DNA of 64,000 bases from Microbacterium sp. ABRD28 (GTDB taxonomy: Bacteria; Actinomycetota; Actinomycetes; Actinomycetales; Microbacteriaceae): positions 496,001 to 560,000 of the forward strand of contig NZ_CP031015.1 in NCBI RefSeq assembly GCF_003850245.1, read 5' to 3'. The position numbers were made by a program, and so were the translations under genes. The notes beneath the pieces were generated by a model. It ran no database searches. It was not told where the DNA came from and worked only from the letters and a program-made list of their open reading frames with translations. Of this stretch, positions 8,532 through 16,933 are shown one piece after another. How positions within the stretch are numbered: position 1 is the first letter of the stretch; each line of letters begins with the position of its first letter.

Positions 8532-9548
8532 GTGGCGCGGACACCGATGGAATGGACCGGGGATGTCGTGGCGGGAGCCTGGCTGCGCGACCGACTCGAC
8601 GCCGACGGCCCGGAGTGGGGCGCGACCATGCACGCCTGGGTGCCGCGCGGGTACGAGGCCTATGCGCGCATCTTCCACCCGGCTGACCGTGATCGCCCCG
8701 TCGGGCGCTCCTGGCCGCCGCTTCCCTACGGTCGCCACCACCGGGAGTGGGCGGCCTTCCAGGCCGACGCACCGCAGATCGACGCCGAGCGGGTGAGCTG
8801 GGCCACCGTGGCCGAGGCCTTCGGCACCACCATGCACGCCCAGGCGCAGTGGCACGGCGTCGTCGGCTCCCGTGAGGTCGAGGGTGAGGACGGGCCGAGG
8901 GATGCCGCGGGCTGGCGCTACTCCGATCCGCCGACGGGTGAGCTTCCCAGCGACCTCGTCGCCGCCGCGACCCGGACGCTGCTCGCACACACCACCACCC
9001 CGGCCGACGGGTTCGTCGCGCTGTGGGAGGGATGGGGTGGGCTCGTCGGACACCTCGGATACGGTCCATCGCGCGTGCTCTTCACCGCCGCCGGCGAGGC
9101 CATCGATCCGACGACTGATCGGCACGCGAACTTCCTCGCGACATCCGCGCGCGACCAGTTCAACGACGTGTTCCGGAAGCCCTCGTGGCAGCCGGGCATC
9201 CTCGACGACGAGGTGTCTCGCGGCGCACGCCTGCGTCTGCCGAACCGCGACCACGTGCTGTTCCACGCCGACCTCACCCTGCTGGCCGACCCGGCGTGGC
9301 CGTGGCAGGTGCCGTGGCGCGACACCGCGCTGGAGGCGCCCGGCGGCGCGGCATCCGCTCTGTCGCCGAGTCTTGTGTGGCCGGCCGACCATGCCTGGGT
9401 CCTCGCGACCGAGGTCGACGCCGACTCCACGTTGATCGCAGGCTCGGCTGCGGCGATCCGCGCGGTGTGCACCGACGCGTGCCTGGAAGCATGGTCGATC
9501 GACGAAGGCGCCGACCTGTCGTGGGGCGGCGATGAGGTGAACCGATGA
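8532..9548 (+). CDS. Hypothetical cytosolic protein
   Basis: 338 residues starting at GTG (MARTPMEWTGDVVAG). No signal peptide, membrane segment or enzyme motif is recognised. It is rich in Trp, Asp and His (for example PYGRHHREWAAFQADAP, WPADHAWVLATEVDADSTLIAG, and WSIDEGADLSWGGDEVNR at the end). The stop overlaps the start of the next gene (ATGA), so the two are translationally coupled. It may belong to an unnamed actinobacterial family. Confidence 0.75.
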   Translation: MARTPMEWTGDVVAGAWLRDRLDADGPEWGATMHAWVPRGYEAYARIFHPADRDRPVGRSWPPLPYGRHHREWAAFQADAPQIDAERVSWATVAEAFGTTMHAQAQWHGVVGSREVEGEDGPRDAAGWRYSDPPTGELPSDLVAAATRTLLAHTTTPADGFVALWEGWGGLVGHLGYGPSRVLFTAAGEAIDPTTDRHANFLATSARDQFNDVFRKPSWQPGILDDEVSRGARLRLPNRDHVLFHADLTLLADPAWPWQVPWRDTALEAPGGAASALSPSLVWPADHAWVLATEVDADSTLIAGSAAAIRAVCTDACLEAWSIDEGADLSWGGDEVNR

Positions 9549-10756
9549 CGGCACCGCGGGATGGGGTGATGAGAAGGTCGTACCCGTTCGACGCCGGCCC
9601 GCTCGTGCAGCCGGTCGACGGGCGAGCGGTGCGGGAGTTCGCGAGGCGCCTTCGCGCAGAGGGCCGCGTCACCAGCATGTTCGGCTCGCCGCAGGCGATC
9701 ATCGGATTCGTCGTCGCCGGCGTGGTGCTGCTGATCGTGGGGTCGTCGTTCCTCAGTGTGATCGCGGGGATCGTGTTCGCGCTGGCGCAGAGCAACGGCC
9801 TCGCGGCTGCGGTCGCCGCGCTCGTGCCGACGGTGTTCGTGATCGGAGCGATCGCGCTGGCGATCGTGCTCATCATCCGTGCGGTGCAGGGCTCCGCCGA
9901 GCGCTGGTACCGCCTCGACGGGTTCGCCCGGGCGAACGGCATGACCTACGTGCCGCAGTTCGGCTCGCCCGGCCTTCCCGGCATGATCTTCTCCCAGGGA
10001 CGGTCGCGCCAGTCGACCGACCTGGTGCGCGGCGACCGGCCCCGGTTCGTGGAGTTCGCGAACTACCGCTACGTCACCGGGTCGGGAAAGAACCAGACCA
10101 CCCACAAGTGGGGCTACGTGGCCGTGAAGCTCGACGTGCCGCTGCCGCACATCGTCCTCGACGCCACCGGCAACAACGGACTGTTCGGATCGAACCTGCC
10201 GCTCACCTTCGACCGAGATCAGCGTCTCGGTCTCGAGGGCGACTTCGACCGCTACTTCTCCCTCTTCTGCCCGGCCGGCTACGAGCGCGACGCCCTCTAC
10301 CTGTTCACTCCCGACATCATGGCCCGGTTCATCGACAACGCCGCCGCTCTCGACGTCGAGATCGTCGACGACTGGCTCTTCCTCTACGCCAAACGCGACT
10401 TCTCCACCCTCGACCCCGCCACCTGGGCCTGGCTGTTCTCCGTCGTCGGTGCCCTGCTCGACAAACTCGCCCAGTGGGCGCGCTGGCGCGACGAGAGACT
10501 CGGCGACGCGGCCGCGCATGCTGCCCACGCTGCGGCCGCAGCATCCGCTCTCCCCCCGTCCGGATCGTCGGCACCCGCCGCGACCGCCGTCCCGTTCGCG
10601 GTGCCGCCGGCGGCGCTGCGTCCTCCGCCCGGGGTCGCCGCCCCCGGGCGGCGCCTGAAGCGCGGGGTGCCGTGGGTCGCAATCATCGTCTTCGGCGTGA
10701 TCGGGCTGTTCTGGCTCATCGGTCAGACGGGATTCCTCGGCCTGTTCTTCCGCTGA
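9545..10756 (+). CDS. Membrane protein of unknown function
   Basis: 403 residues. Hydrophobic segments are at about 50-80 (IIGFVVAGVVLLIVG onward), 83-106, and at the C-terminus (about 378-400, WVAIIVFGVIGLFWLIG). The region between (residues 120-320) is soluble and starts AERWYRLDGFARANGMTYVPQ, which recalls the DUF3137-type cytosolic domain. A Pro/Ala-rich linker precedes the last helix. The start overlaps the upstream stop, so the two genes form a unit. Function unknown. Confidence 0.75.
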   Translation: MTAPRDGVMRRSYPFDAGPLVQPVDGRAVREFARRLRAEGRVTSMFGSPQAIIGFVVAGVVLLIVGSSFLSVIAGIVFALAQSNGLAAAVAALVPTVFVIGAIALAIVLIIRAVQGSAERWYRLDGFARANGMTYVPQFGSPGLPGMIFSQGRSRQSTDLVRGDRPRFVEFANYRYVTGSGKNQTTHKWGYVAVKLDVPLPHIVLDATGNNGLFGSNLPLTFDRDQRLGLEGDFDRYFSLFCPAGYERDALYLFTPDIMARFIDNAAALDVEIVDDWLFLYAKRDFSTLDPATWAWLFSVVGALLDKLAQWARWRDERLGDAAAHAAHAAAAASALPPSGSSAPAATAVPFAVPPAALRPPPGVAAPGRRLKRGVPWVAIIVFGVIGLFWLIGQTGFLGLFFR

Positions 10757-10767
10757 CCCGCGGGTGT

Positions 10768-10812
10768 CCACCTTCTCCCGTTCTCGGGTGCACTCAGCGG
10801 GAGAAGGGGTGG
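10768..10812 (+). terminator. Hairpin after the membrane-protein gene
   Basis: CCACCTTCTCCCG (10768-10780) pairs with CGGGAGAAGGGGTGG (10798-10812) around a 17-base loop; two extra G make a small bulge. It starts 12 bases after the stop and lies before the alcohol dehydrogenase gene. Confidence 0.5.
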
Positions 10813-10873
10813 TGGGGAGTCCCGCGACGGCGGAGAGTGGGGGTGAAGAGACCACCTCGAGCAAGGAGGCGCC

Positions 10874-11911
10874 ATGAAGGCCGTGCAGTATCGCGAGATC
10901 GGAAGGGGGCCCGAGGTCGTCGAGATCGACGTTCCCGAGCCGGGGCCCGGCGAGATCCGGCTGAAGGTGACGGCGGCCGGGCTCTGCCACTCCGACTGGT
11001 TCCTCATGGATCTGCCCGAGGAGCAGTACATCTACGGCCTTCCGCTCACGCTCGGTCACGAGGGCGCCGGCATCGTCGACAAGCTCGGCGACGGTGTCTC
11101 GGGAGTCGAGGTCGGCGGCGCGTACGCGGTGTACGGCCCCTGGGGATGCGGCCTCTGCCACGCCTGCGCGCAGGGCGCGGAGAACTACTGCCCGAACGCC
11201 GCCGACCTCGGCATCGCCCCTCCCGGGCTCGGGGCCCCCGGCGCCATGGCCGAGTACATGATCGTCGACGATCCGCGTCACCTGGTGCCGCTCGGCGATC
11301 TCGATCCGGTCGAGTTCGTGTCGCTGACGGATGCCGGCCTGACGCCGTACCACGCGATCCGAGCCGCACAGCACAAGCTCTACCCGGGCGCCACGGCGGT
11401 GGTGATCGGGGCAGGCGGTCTCGGGCACGTGGGCATCCAGATCCTCCGTGCGATCTCGGCCGCTCACGTCATCGCCGTCGACCTCAACGACGACAAGCTC
11501 GCCCTGGCCGCCGAGGTCGGCGCGCACGAGACGCTGGTGTCGGGGCCGGACACGGCGGTGCGCATCCGCGAGCTGACCGGCGGACGCGGAGCGGAGGCGG
11601 TCTTCGACTTCGTCGGTGCGCAGCCGACGCTGGACATGTCGCGTGAGGTCGTCGCGATCGACGGGTACATCCACATCGTCGGGATCGGCGGCGGGGTGCT
11701 CCCCACGGGGTTCTTCTCCACACCGTTCGGCGCGGCCGTCCGGGCGCCGTACTGGGGAACACGGTCGGAGCTGCAGGAGGTGTTCGACCTCGCCCGGGTC
11801 GGCGAGGTCTCGGTGCACGTCGAGCGCTACGGCATCGACGACGCTGTCGCCGCCTACCGGAGGCTCCACGAGGGCACGGTGCGAGGGCGCGCGGTCGTCG
11901 TTCCGAGCTGA
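10874..11911 (+). CDS. Zinc-dependent alcohol dehydrogenase (MDR family)
   Basis: 345 residues. Catalytic zinc ligands are visible as C38 (GLCHSD) and H62-E63 (GHEGAG). The structural zinc site is CGLCHACAQGAENYC. The Rossmann motif is VIGAGGLGHVG, with an acidic residue (VDLND) that points to NAD+ rather than NADP+. It interconverts primary alcohols and aldehydes in the cytosol. The ATG has GCAAGGAGG upstream. The aldehyde dehydrogenase and DUF779 genes a few kb away would take the product onward. Confidence 0.9.
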   Translation: MKAVQYREIGRGPEVVEIDVPEPGPGEIRLKVTAAGLCHSDWFLMDLPEEQYIYGLPLTLGHEGAGIVDKLGDGVSGVEVGGAYAVYGPWGCGLCHACAQGAENYCPNAADLGIAPPGLGAPGAMAEYMIVDDPRHLVPLGDLDPVEFVSLTDAGLTPYHAIRAAQHKLYPGATAVVIGAGGLGHVGIQILRAISAAHVIAVDLNDDKLALAAEVGAHETLVSGPDTAVRIRELTGGRGAEAVFDFVGAQPTLDMSREVVAIDGYIHIVGIGGGVLPTGFFSTPFGAAVRAPYWGTRSELQEVFDLARVGEVSVHVERYGIDDAVAAYRRLHEGTVRGRAVVVPS

Positions 11912-12258
11912 ACCCGGGCGCAGCGGCAGATCGGCGCTGCGCGCGACCGCGGGGATGGCGGACAACGCCGTGGGAGGGATGCCGCGGCGCGGCGAGTCGG
12001 CCCCGACCCCCGTGGTTGCGACCGACCCGAGAAGTCGCATGCTCCCGGAGCGTCCGGCCGAGGCCGGGGTTAGGGTATTGCGGTGCAGATTCGTGTGACG
12101 CCCGCGGGGCGTGAGGAGGTCGCCGGCGCTCTGTGCGCCGAGCGGAGGTAGTCGTGCGCGCCGCGAAGAAGCGGCGCCGACGCCTCTTCTTCGCGGGCGG
12201 TCTGCCCGCGGCATCCGATTCCGCTCGCTCGAGCGAGCCGCACACGAAAGCCGTGACT
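11912..12258 (+). promoter_or_regulatory. 347-bp space upstream of the FBP-domain gene
   Basis: No convincing gene is seen here. A possible promoter (TTAGGGTATTG near 12070-12080) is followed by a long GC-rich leader containing the 11-bp hairpin listed separately and a CGCGGCATCCG word at 12207. Confidence 0.35.
12161..12196 (+). other. Stem-loop in the leader of the FBP-domain gene
   Basis: A perfect 11-bp stem, CCGCGAAGAAG (12161-12171) with CTTCTTCGCGG (12186-12196), and a 14-base loop, about 62 bases upstream of the start codon. It may be an attenuator or another leader structure; no known class is recognised. Confidence 0.45.
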
Positions 12259-12747
12259 ATGCACGCACTCACCGAGAAGGACATCCGCGCGTCCTTCGTC
12301 AACGCCTCGCAGCGCGAACGCGCCGCCGTCGTCATGCCCGATCTCGCGGAGATCGACTGGGCCGAACGCGACTTCCTCGGCTGGCGTCCGCCGAAGACGC
12401 CGCTTGCCGCCTACGCGGTGATCCCCGTCGACGACGACCTCATCGGGATCGTCCTCCGCCAGACCGAACAGCGCACGCTCGCTCGCACCCAGTGTGCATG
12501 GTGCGAGGACGTGACCCTTCCGAACGAGGTCGTGCTCTTCAGCGCGAAGCGCGCCGGGCGCGCGGGGCGCAACGGCAACACAGTCGGAACGCTCGTCTGC
12601 GAACACTTCGAGTGCTCGCAGAACGTCCGCCGGCTGCCGCCGCCCGCCTATCTCGGCTTCGACGTCGAGGCGGCCCGGGCGCGCCGGATGGAGGCGCTGC
12701 GCCTGCGCATCACCGACTTCGCGCGCGACCTCCGCGACAACACCTGA
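12259..12747 (+). CDS. FBP-domain (EF-G-binding-type, treble-clef zinc finger) protein
   Basis: 162 residues from the ATG at 12259 (MHALTEKDIRASFVNASQRE, the usual family start; a GTG six bases upstream is an alternative). The C-terminal half contains CAWCED and CEHFECSQN, the four-Cys treble-clef finger of the FBP_C domain found in fusidic-acid-resistance-type EF-G-binding proteins. Actinobacterial members are small and probably bind ribosomes or EF-G; resistance to fusidic acid is not established for them. It is convergent with the DUF779 gene. Confidence 0.8.
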   Translation: MHALTEKDIRASFVNASQRERAAVVMPDLAEIDWAERDFLGWRPPKTPLAAYAVIPVDDDLIGIVLRQTEQRTLARTQCAWCEDVTLPNEVVLFSAKRAGRAGRNGNTVGTLVCEHFECSQNVRRLPPPAYLGFDVEAARARRMEALRLRITDFARDLRDNT

Positions 12748-12762
12748 CGCCCATCCGCTCGC

Positions 12763-12829
12763 CGAGAGTGCACCTGGGCGCCGAGAGCGCGGGGTTCACC
12801 CGCATTCTCGGCGCGCCGATGCACTCTCG
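12763..12829. terminator. Large interrupted palindrome between convergent genes
   Basis: CGAGAGTGCA at 12763-12772 pairs with TGCACTCTCG at 12820-12829. Inside it GGCGCCGAGA pairs with TCTCGGCGC, and GCGGG with CCCGC, leaving a loop of about 5 bases. Its position between the FBP gene and the DUF779 gene fits a bidirectional terminator. Confidence 0.65.
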
Positions 12830-12866
12830 CGGATGAGACCGGCGAGGGCGGGGCTCGGTGCCGCGA

Positions 12867-13265
12867 TCAGGCCGACGGGGCGAGACCGAACGCCTCCAGT
12901 TCGGCGTCCACGAGCATGCGGGAGCGGATGATGAAACGGTGGCCGGTCGGCCCCTCGACGCTGAAGCCCGCGCCCCGGCCGGGCACCACGTCGATGGTGA
13001 GGTGGGTGTACTTCCAGTACTCGAACTGCGCCTCGGAGATGTAGACCTCGATCGGCTCGTCGAGCCCCACCTCGAGCGAGCCCAGGTGCACGTCGCTGGG
13101 ACCGATGAGGAACATGCCGACCGGGTAACACATCGGTGCGCTGCCGTCGCAGCATCCTCCCGACTGATGGAACATCAGCGGGCCGTGCTGCGCGGTGAGG
13201 GTGCGCAGCAGGCTCGCCGCCGCGTCGGTGACGGCCACGCGGCTGTGCGGCTTCGGTTCGCTCAT
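12867..13265 (-). CDS. DUF779 domain protein
   Basis: 132 residues with the DUF779 signature: HQSGGCCDGSAPMCYP, FLIGPSDVHLG, YISEAQFEYWKYTHLTIDVVPGRG. The conserved Cys (CC...C) suggests metal or redox chemistry, but no function is established. The family is known to sit next to acetaldehyde-type aldehyde dehydrogenase genes. Here it is immediately downstream of one on the same strand, so a role in alcohol or aldehyde oxidation is likely. Confidence 0.88.
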   Translation of the reverse strand: MSEPKPHSRVAVTDAAASLLRTLTAQHGPLMFHQSGGCCDGSAPMCYPVGMFLIGPSDVHLGSLEVGLDEPIEVYISEAQFEYWKYTHLTIDVVPGRGAGFSVEGPTGHRFIIRSRMLVDAELEAFGLAPSA

Positions 13266-13288
13266 CGATCTCTCCTTTCGGGCGTTTC

Positions 13289-13356
13289 GTCTCGCTGCGC
13301 TCGCTCAACGACTGGGCGGGGGACCGGTCGTTGAGCGAGCCGCGAAGCGGCGAGAC
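13289..13356. repeat. Dispersed-type inverted repeat between aldehyde dehydrogenase and DUF779 genes
   Basis: GCTCGCTCAACGAC (13299-13312) is perfectly complementary to GTCGTTGAGCGAGC (13327-13340), and the outer GTCTCGC (13289-13295) to GCGAGAC (13350-13356). The sequence family TTTCGTCTCGCTGCGCTCGC...GGTCGTTGAGCGAGC recurs between genes in many actinobacterial genomes. It may act as a terminator or processing site inside this operon. Confidence 0.65.
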
Positions 13357-13371
13357 GAGACGCCGCCGGGT

Positions 13372-14922
13372 TCAGAAGAAGCCCATCGCGCCTTCGGCGT
13401 ACGACACCAGCAGGTTCTTCGTCTGCTGGTAGTGGTCGAGCATCTTCAGGTGGTTCTCGCGACCGATGCCCGACTGCTTGTATCCGCCGAACGCCGCGTG
13501 CGCGGGGTACTGGTGGTAGGTGTTCGTCCAGACCCGGCCGGCTTCGATCGCGCGGCCCGCGCGGTAGGCGATGTCGCCCGAACGGCTCCACACCCCGGCG
13601 CCCAGGCCGTAGAGGGTGTCGTTGGCGATGTGGATCGCGTCGTCGAAGTCGTCGAACGAGGTGACCGAGACGACGGGACCGAAGATCTCCTCCTGGAAGA
13701 TCCGCATGTCGTTCGTCCCCTCGAAGACCGTGGGCGCGACGTAGTAGCCCTCGGACAGGTCGCCGCCGAGGTCGACGCGCTCGCCGCCGGTGAGCAGCTT
13801 CGCACCGCCGGCCTTCCCGATGTCGATGTACGACAGGATCTTCTCCAGCTGGTCGTTCGACGCCTGCGCGCCGATCATCGTCGCCGGGTCGAGGGGATTC
13901 CCCTGCACGATCTTCGACACCCGGTCGAGCCCGTCTCCGAGGAAGCGGTCGTAGATCGAGCGCTGGATCAGCGCACGCGACGGACAGGTGCAGACCTCGC
14001 CCTGGTTGAGCGCGAAGAACGTGAAGCCCTCGAGCGCCTTGTCGTAGTAGGCGTCATCGGTGGAACGGGCGACGTCCTCGAAGAAGACGTTGGCGCTCTT
14101 GCCCCCGAGTTCCAGCGTGACCGGGATGAGGTTCTGCGACGCGTACTGCATGATGAGGCGCCCGGTGGTGGTCTCGCCGGTGAAGGCGACCTTGCGGATG
14201 CGCTTGTGCTGCGCGAGCGGCGCCCCCGCCTCGATGCCGAAGCCGTTGACGATGTTCACCACCCCCGCCGGCAGCAGATCGCCGATGATCTCGAACAGGA
14301 ACAGCAGGGATGCCGGGGTCTGCTCCGCCGGCTTCAGCACGACGCAGTTGCCCGCGGCGAGGGCCGGAGCGAGCTTCCACGTCGCCATGAGGATCGGGAA
14401 GTTCCAGGGGATGATCTGCCCGACCACACCCAGAGGTTCGTGGAAGTGATAGGCGACGGTGTCTTCGTCGAGCTGGCTGAGCGAGCCCTCCTGTGCCCGC
14501 AGCACACCGGCGAAGTAGCGGAAGTGGTCGACGGCGAGCGGGATGTCGGCGGCGAGCGTCTCGCGGACGGGCTTGCCGTTTTCCCACGTCTCGGCGACGG
14601 CGATCTTCTCGAGGTTCTCCTCGATGCGGTCGGCGATCTTGTTGAGGATCACAGCGCGCTCGGCCGGCGTCGTCCGCTTCCAGCCCTCGAACGCCCGCCA
14701 CGCGACATCCACCGCCCGGTCGATGTCTTCGGAGGTGCCGCGCCCCACCTCGCAGAAGGGCTTGCCGTTGACGGGCGAGATGTTCTCGAAGTACTGGCCC
14801 TTGATCGGCTCGACGAACTCGCCCCCGATGTAGTGGCCGTACCGGGGTCGGTAAGCGGCCAGGGCGCCGCGCTGGCCGGGGGCGGCGTAGATGCTCGACA
14901 CGCCTTCTTCGACGATGGTCAT
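13372..14922 (-). CDS. NAD-dependent aldehyde dehydrogenase, ExaC/acetaldehyde type
   Basis: 516 residues, ALDH superfamily. The catalytic Cys is C311 in [11 protein letters not shown]. The general-base region is [13 protein letters not shown] and the cofactor part [12 protein letters not shown]. The N-terminus ([16 protein letters not shown]) matches the acetaldehyde and medium-chain ALDH group that occurs with DUF779 proteins. It oxidises aldehydes to acids in the cytosol. Its neighbours are DUF779 (downstream) and a GAF-domain regulator (upstream, same strand), which probably controls it. Confidence 0.93.
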   Translation of the reverse strand: MTIVEEGVSSIYAAPGQRGALAAYRPRYGHYIGGEFVEPIKGQYFENISPVNGKPFCEVGRGTSEDIDRAVDVAWRAFEGWKRTTPAERAVILNKIADRIEENLEKIAVAETWENGKPVRETLAADIPLAVDHFRYFAGVLRAQEGSLSQLDEDTVAYHFHEPLGVVGQIIPWNFPILMATWKLAPALAAGNCVVLKPAEQTPASLLFLFEIIGDLLPAGVVNIVNGFGIEAGAPLAQHKRIRKVAFTGETTTGRLIMQYASQNLIPVTLELGGKSANVFFEDVARSTDDAYYDKALEGFTFFALNQGEVCTCPSRALIQRSIYDRFLGDGLDRVSKIVQGNPLDPATMIGAQASNDQLEKILSYIDIGKAGGAKLLTGGERVDLGGDLSEGYYVAPTVFEGTNDMRIFQEEIFGPVVSVTSFDDFDDAIHIANDTLYGLGAGVWSRSGDIAYRAGRAIEAGRVWTNTYHQYPAHAAFGGYKQSGIGRENHLKMLDHYQQTKNLLVSYAEGAMGFF

Positions 14923-15006
14923 GGATGTCTCCTTCGACAGGTTCGCGACAGGTCGTCGTCGCGTGCCCCGACGCTAGGTCAGCGGAGGTTGCATCCGGTT
15001 GCGAGC

Positions 15007-16350
15007 TCACTCCTCGAGCTGCGCGACCCGAGCGACGAGGGCCGCCCGTTTCGGCGAGCGCGGCGGCAGCATCGAAAGGCACAGGCGCAGCACCTCGACG
15101 TCGTCGGCACCCGCAACGGTGTCGGCGTAAGCGAGGAGGACCTCGACGGACGCCTCGGCGAGCAGCGCTTCGCGCAGGGTCGAGGCGACCGTGTCGCGGA
15201 ACTCCTCCACCCCCGGCGCGATCGAATCGGGCAGCACCTCGCCTCGATACGCCGACAGGGCCACCCGGTGGGCGCCGCGGTCGAGCAGCGACAGAAGGTG
15301 GTGCGCGTCGGTCTCGACGGCCGTCGTCAGACGGTACGGACGTGACGCGGGGACGAGGTCGGGCGAGATCTTCTCCAGCATCTTGCGCAGCCGCACCATC
15401 TCGGCGCGAAGCGTGACGACCGATTCGGCATCGCCGTAGACGAGCTCGCTCAGGCGCTCGGCCGAGAGGCCCTGCCGGTGGATGGCGAGGAGCAGCAGCA
15501 ACTCGGCGTGACGGCCGCTCACTTCGGCGACGTTCTCGCTGTCACCGGCGCCGACCTCCAAGAGCGCCCGGTCGCGTCCGAGCACGCGCAGGGTGGCCCG
15601 GATGGGTGTCGGGCCGGCGGTGCGCGACCGCGGGCGCGGGCGCGGGGAGGGGGACGGATGCGACGGTGCCGCCCGCTCGCGCAGCCGAGCGATGAGCAAC
15701 TCGCCCTCGATGGCTCGAGCCGCGGCATCCACCAACAGCTGCGCCTGCGGTGTCGCGGCTTCGGGCCCGCCGGTGACGTCGATCACCCCGAGGAGGCGCC
15801 GTGTCTCAGGGTCGTGCACCGGAGCCGCCGTGCACGACCACGGTTGCACGAGGCGGTTGAAGTGCTCGGCGCCGTGGATCTGCACCGAGCGGTCGAGGGC
15901 GAGGGCGGTGCCGGGGGCGGAGGTGCCCACCGCATCCTCCGACCAGTTCGCGCCCGCGACGAAGCCCATGTCTCCGGTGAGCGTCCGGATGCGGTGATCG
16001 CCGTCGACCCAGATGAGCCGGCCGGCGGCGTCACCGACCGCGACGATGACCCCCGACTCGGCGGCGCCGCCGGGGAGCAGCAGCCCGCGCACCATGTCGA
16101 TGACCGACCCGAGCGGATGACTGCGCCGGTACTCCTCGAGCGCATCGGCGTCGAGGTCGAGCGGCGGAAGGTCCTCGGCTCCGACGAGACCCTGAAGCGA
16201 ACGGCGCCATGACTCGCGCACGAGTGGGCGCACATCGTCGAGTCGGCGGTCAGCGGCGTTGCCGGCGAGCAGTTCTTCGTGCGCGCGCTCGATCAGCAGC
16301 CGCGTGGTCTCGGGCGAGACCTCGCGGCGCGACGACCACGACGATGTCAC
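15007..16350 (-). CDS. GAF-domain transcriptional regulator (AcoR-like N-terminus)
   Basis: 447 residues from the GTG at 16350, which has GGAG five bases upstream; longer starts lack one. The N-terminal part (residues 1-220) resembles the sensor region of AcoR-type activators: VRESWRRSL, SGVIVAVGDAAGRLIWVDGD, GANWSEDAVGTSAPGTAL, and LLGVIDVTGG from a GAF domain. No AAA+ sigma54 domain follows. Instead there is a DNA-binding, winged-helix-like region (VAEVSGRHAELLLLLAIH, then LRAEMVRLRKMLEKI). It probably activates the adjacent aldehyde dehydrogenase in response to an aldehyde or alcohol. Confidence 0.8.
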   Translation of the reverse strand: MTSSWSSRREVSPETTRLLIERAHEELLAGNAADRRLDDVRPLVRESWRRSLQGLVGAEDLPPLDLDADALEEYRRSHPLGSVIDMVRGLLLPGGAAESGVIVAVGDAAGRLIWVDGDHRIRTLTGDMGFVAGANWSEDAVGTSAPGTALALDRSVQIHGAEHFNRLVQPWSCTAAPVHDPETRRLLGVIDVTGGPEAATPQAQLLVDAAARAIEGELLIARLRERAAPSHPSPSPRPRPRSRTAGPTPIRATLRVLGRDRALLEVGAGDSENVAEVSGRHAELLLLLAIHRQGLSAERLSELVYGDAESVVTLRAEMVRLRKMLEKISPDLVPASRPYRLTTAVETDAHHLLSLLDRGAHRVALSAYRGEVLPDSIAPGVEEFRDTVASTLREALLAEASVEVLLAYADTVAGADDVEVLRLCLSMLPPRSPKRAALVARVAQLEE

Positions 16351-16421
16351 GCCGGCTCCGTTCGTCAGCGAGCGGTTGCCGCCAGTGTACGTCCGCGCAT
16401 CGTCGCGGCGGGCAGCTGCTC

Positions 16422-16820
16422 TCACTCCCCCCGATCGCGCGCCAGGATCTGGAGATAGTGAGGGTTCTCCATGATCCCGAGGAGGTTGCCGAAGGGGTCG
16501 ACCACCACCGCGGTACGGAATCCCTCTCCGCGGTCCATGACCGGCTGGTACAGCTGCGCGCCGAGATCAAGAAGCGACGCGAGGGATGTGTCGACGTCGT
16601 CCACGGCCCACTGCATGACGGCGCCCGCGGGGCCTTCGGGCATCGGCGGTCGGTACTGACCGTCGATGATGCCGAGCTCGTGTTCATCATCGCCGACCCG
16701 GAATTCGACGTATCCAGGCACGGTGTAGTACGGCTCGATACCGAGCACGTTCGCGTACCAGGCGCGCGCGGCCTCGAGATCGTCGGCGTCCTAGCTGATG
16801 GTGGCGAATCCTCGCAGCAT
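16422..16820 (-). pseudogene. VOC/glyoxalase-family gene with an in-frame amber codon
   Basis: From the ATG at 16820 the frame reads MLRGFATIS, then TAG (16791-16793), then DADDLEAARAWYANVLGIEPYY to the stop at 16422. The stop falls at codon 10, where relatives usually have Tyr-Trp (SYWADD). The rest is an intact VOC fold of about 123 residues (FRVGDDEHELGIIDG, MQWAVDDVD, DPFGNLLGIMENP at the end). A shorter product of 108 residues could start at GTG 16748 but would lack the first beta strand. It is either a recent nonsense mutation or a base error. The metal-dependent substrate is unknown. Confidence 0.7.
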
Positions 16821-16933
16821 GGCTCTCTCTTTCCTCGCCACCAGCATCCGCGCTGACCCGGTCAGATCCTGTCCGCGATACTCGCCGGGTTACGCGCCGG
16901 GCACCCCGAAGCGCTCGCGCGGCGCCTGACGCG

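Noticed and set aside
8918-12214. Open frame of 1098 codons on the minus strand
   Set aside because: It lies opposite four well-supported plus-strand genes, is Arg/His-rich and has no domain. It is a high-GC shadow.
16422-16748. VOC protein of normal length starting at GTG 16748
   Set aside because: It would lack the first strand of the fold. The family-typical start MLRGFATIS lies upstream in frame behind the amber codon, so a broken full-length gene is the better reading.
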